Source: Macrolepiota albuminosa (taxonomy: Eukaryota > Basidiomycota > Agaricomycetes > Agaricales > Agaricaceae). Taken from it: a stretch of 64,000 bases of DNA. Where the stretch lies: assembly GCA_027475525.1 (NCBI GenBank), contig JAMWFC010000122.1:1302001-1366000 (forward strand), read 5' to 3'. The notes under the pieces were generated by a model that was given only the letters and a program-made list of their open reading frames with translations, was not told where the DNA came from and did no database searches. Both the position numbers and the translations under genes were made by a program. Below are positions 62,939 to 64,000 of this stretch, piece after piece (the stretch's first letter is position 1; each line of letters opens with the position of its first letter).

Positions 62939-63564
62939 AAGGTGAGAGGTGAGCCCGGCTCACCGGGTGGCCATGTAAGGGGGGGGGGGTCTCACCGGAG
63001 GTTTATAGAGCAGACGAACGATGAAAAGAAGGAACAATAAATAAACGAAAAACTAAGAAGAAAAGAATCGCGGTGAGAACGACTGGTAATGTGAGAGAGC
63101 ACCTTGGCACTCACTTGGGCAGCTGGGGGAGGAAGGAGGCAGACGGAAAGAGGGACTGCCCAAGATGTCTGAGACCATGTACCGTGCTGATCACACCACG
63201 GCATCTGCCAGAGCCCTGGCACCGTGCCGCAATCGGCATACGATCTGAAAGGGGGAAAGGTATGGGTGTGACCAAAGGAACTCCTGAGCACGCAGAGGCC
63301 TCTGAACACGCTCACTACCTTCGGCGCTCGCCTTTACGCCGACCTCTGCAGTTGGGAAGTTTGATAGCGCCAAACCGGTCACGCAGAAGACTGCGTGACC
63401 ACGTGAATTAACAAAGTGAGGCGAAAAGCGACCACTAGCTAGAAGAACAAAAGCTGTAGAGGAGTGAGGTGGGGTGGTGGTGGTGAAGAGATGTTGCGGG
63501 AGCTGAGCCGAAGGAAAATAAATAGTAATAGAGCAGGGAGTTTTACGTGATTTGTGATTGTGCT
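62939..63564. other. C2 flank, no recognised gene
   Basis: Starts with the AAGG duplication, a GGTGAGCCCGGCTCACC palindrome (62945-62965) and a G11 run near 62980. A 112-codon plus frame (63073-63411) and an overlapping minus frame are both without recognisable content. Confidence 0.4.
63377..63400. repeat. Perfect 10-bp hairpin
   Basis: GGTCACGCAG, loop AAGA, CTGCGTGACC. It lies 165 bp beyond the stop of the tyrosine recombinase and might be a recombinase or terminus-related site; that is inference. Confidence 0.6.
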
Positions 63565-64000
63565 TTACGTGTATTGTGATCGTGAATTACTATGGCGATG
63601 ATTGTCGTGAATGAATCTTGAATGGCTGCATTTGTGAAGAGAAGCGAGTTCGATTTCCGCCTGTACAGAAGGGTTGTCTCGTAAGTAGGATCTCCAGGCC
63701 TGTGAGGTCCAACGACCAATAGCCATGATTATGTCCTCAGATAGACCCAGTGATGCATAGTACGTGGCACCTCCAGCCCTTGGCGAATGTCCACCGTAAG
63801 ATTTGTTAAGGAAAGAAGAAAATTTAGAATCAAACCAAGCTCGTGTGGGGATCGAACCGTCGCGACGTAGAAAAAGAGCAAATCGCGCTCCGTGTATAGC
63901 ATCACGTCGATACGTGTACTCGTGGAGAAGTTTAACTGGATCGGCAATGGCATGATGGGCGAACATGACTTGTGAACCCGTGAAAAATCGATCAGTTTTA
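63565..64000 (-). CDS. Tyrosine recombinase, C-terminal part
   Basis: Minus-strand frame open through the right edge (upstream residues KTDRFFTGSQV precede the ATG at 63966). The last ~145 residues carry the catalytic C-terminus: GGHSPRAGGATYYASLG (His-x-x-Arg), GRWTSQAWRSYLRDNP (Trp at the usual His/Trp site, Tyr nucleophile). This layout is found in Crypton, DIRS and related fungal recombinases. The N-terminal Arg and any DNA-binding domain are outside the window. It breaks and rejoins DNA through a Tyr intermediate. The frame is intact as far as seen. Confidence 0.75.
   Translation of the reverse strand, partial: KTDRFFTGSQVMFAHHAIADPVKLLHEYTYRRDAIHGARFALFLRRDGSIPTRAWFDSKFSSFLNKSYGGHSPRAGGATYYASLGLSEDIIMAIGRWTSQAWRSYLRDNPSVQAEIELASLHKCSHSRFIHDNHRHSNSRSQYT

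Overview
The window reads as fungal, most likely a mushroom-forming basidiomycete (Agaricomycetes), and it is almost pure transposon graveyard. No housekeeping gene, rRNA or canonical tRNA was found. The lineage call rests on chromodomain Ty3 elements with Tf1-type self-priming, a KDZ transposase with a CxC2 cysteine cluster, a Rep/Pif1 Helitron, an endonuclease-less Penelope-like element (PLE) and very short GT-AG introns (45-52 bp). Genus and species cannot be read from it.

Layout. 1-9480: a partial coiled-coil ORF and a decayed minus-strand gene that is split by a complete chromovirus (family A, 1508-8708, target duplication GTGAC). Family A itself carries a solo LTR of family B (4250-5292, duplication GCGG). 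9928-13160: decayed KDZ transposase. 13.2-20.2 kb: unrecognised ORF remains, a cluster of tRNA-like (SINE) units, and old LTR fragments of families D and B. 20.2-36.2 kb: a decayed Helitron (+ strand) broken by an A-like solo LTR (23979-24505) and by a young complete Ty3 element (C1, 24801-33461) whose gag, protease and pol are all open. 36.55-52.9 kb: a family B element (+ strand) whose left LTR is split by a 14.2-kb chromovirus (family D, 37047-51280, duplication GTTTA). D in turn carries a 5'-truncated PLE (41499-45430) flanked by a 62-bp target duplication. 52.9-55.2 kb: LTR plus gag fragment of a second, plus-strand D copy. 55366-62938: a second C element (C2), pol-deleted, with near-identical LTRs and a foreign antisense gene. 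63565-64000: a tyrosine recombinase running off the right edge.

How the parts work. A and D should prime reverse transcription with their own RNA 5' end: the bases after the 5' LTR are the exact complement of the inferred R start, 11 nt in A and 13 nt in D. B and C share a tRNA-type primer site and 4-bp duplications. C has separate gag, protease and pol frames joined by two canonical -1 slippery heptamers. D encodes two tandem retropepsin-like domains and carries, between pol and its 3' LTR, an antisense intron-containing gene with a Zn2Cys6-like cysteine cluster and a coiled coil.

Caution. Eleven tandem duplications with a period of exactly 77 bp (ten of them perfect) are scattered over unrelated sequences. 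They look like unmerged k-mer overlaps from assembly, and each one frameshifts any gene it falls in. Several apparent pseudogenes, especially in D and C2, may be less broken in the real genome than in this sequence.
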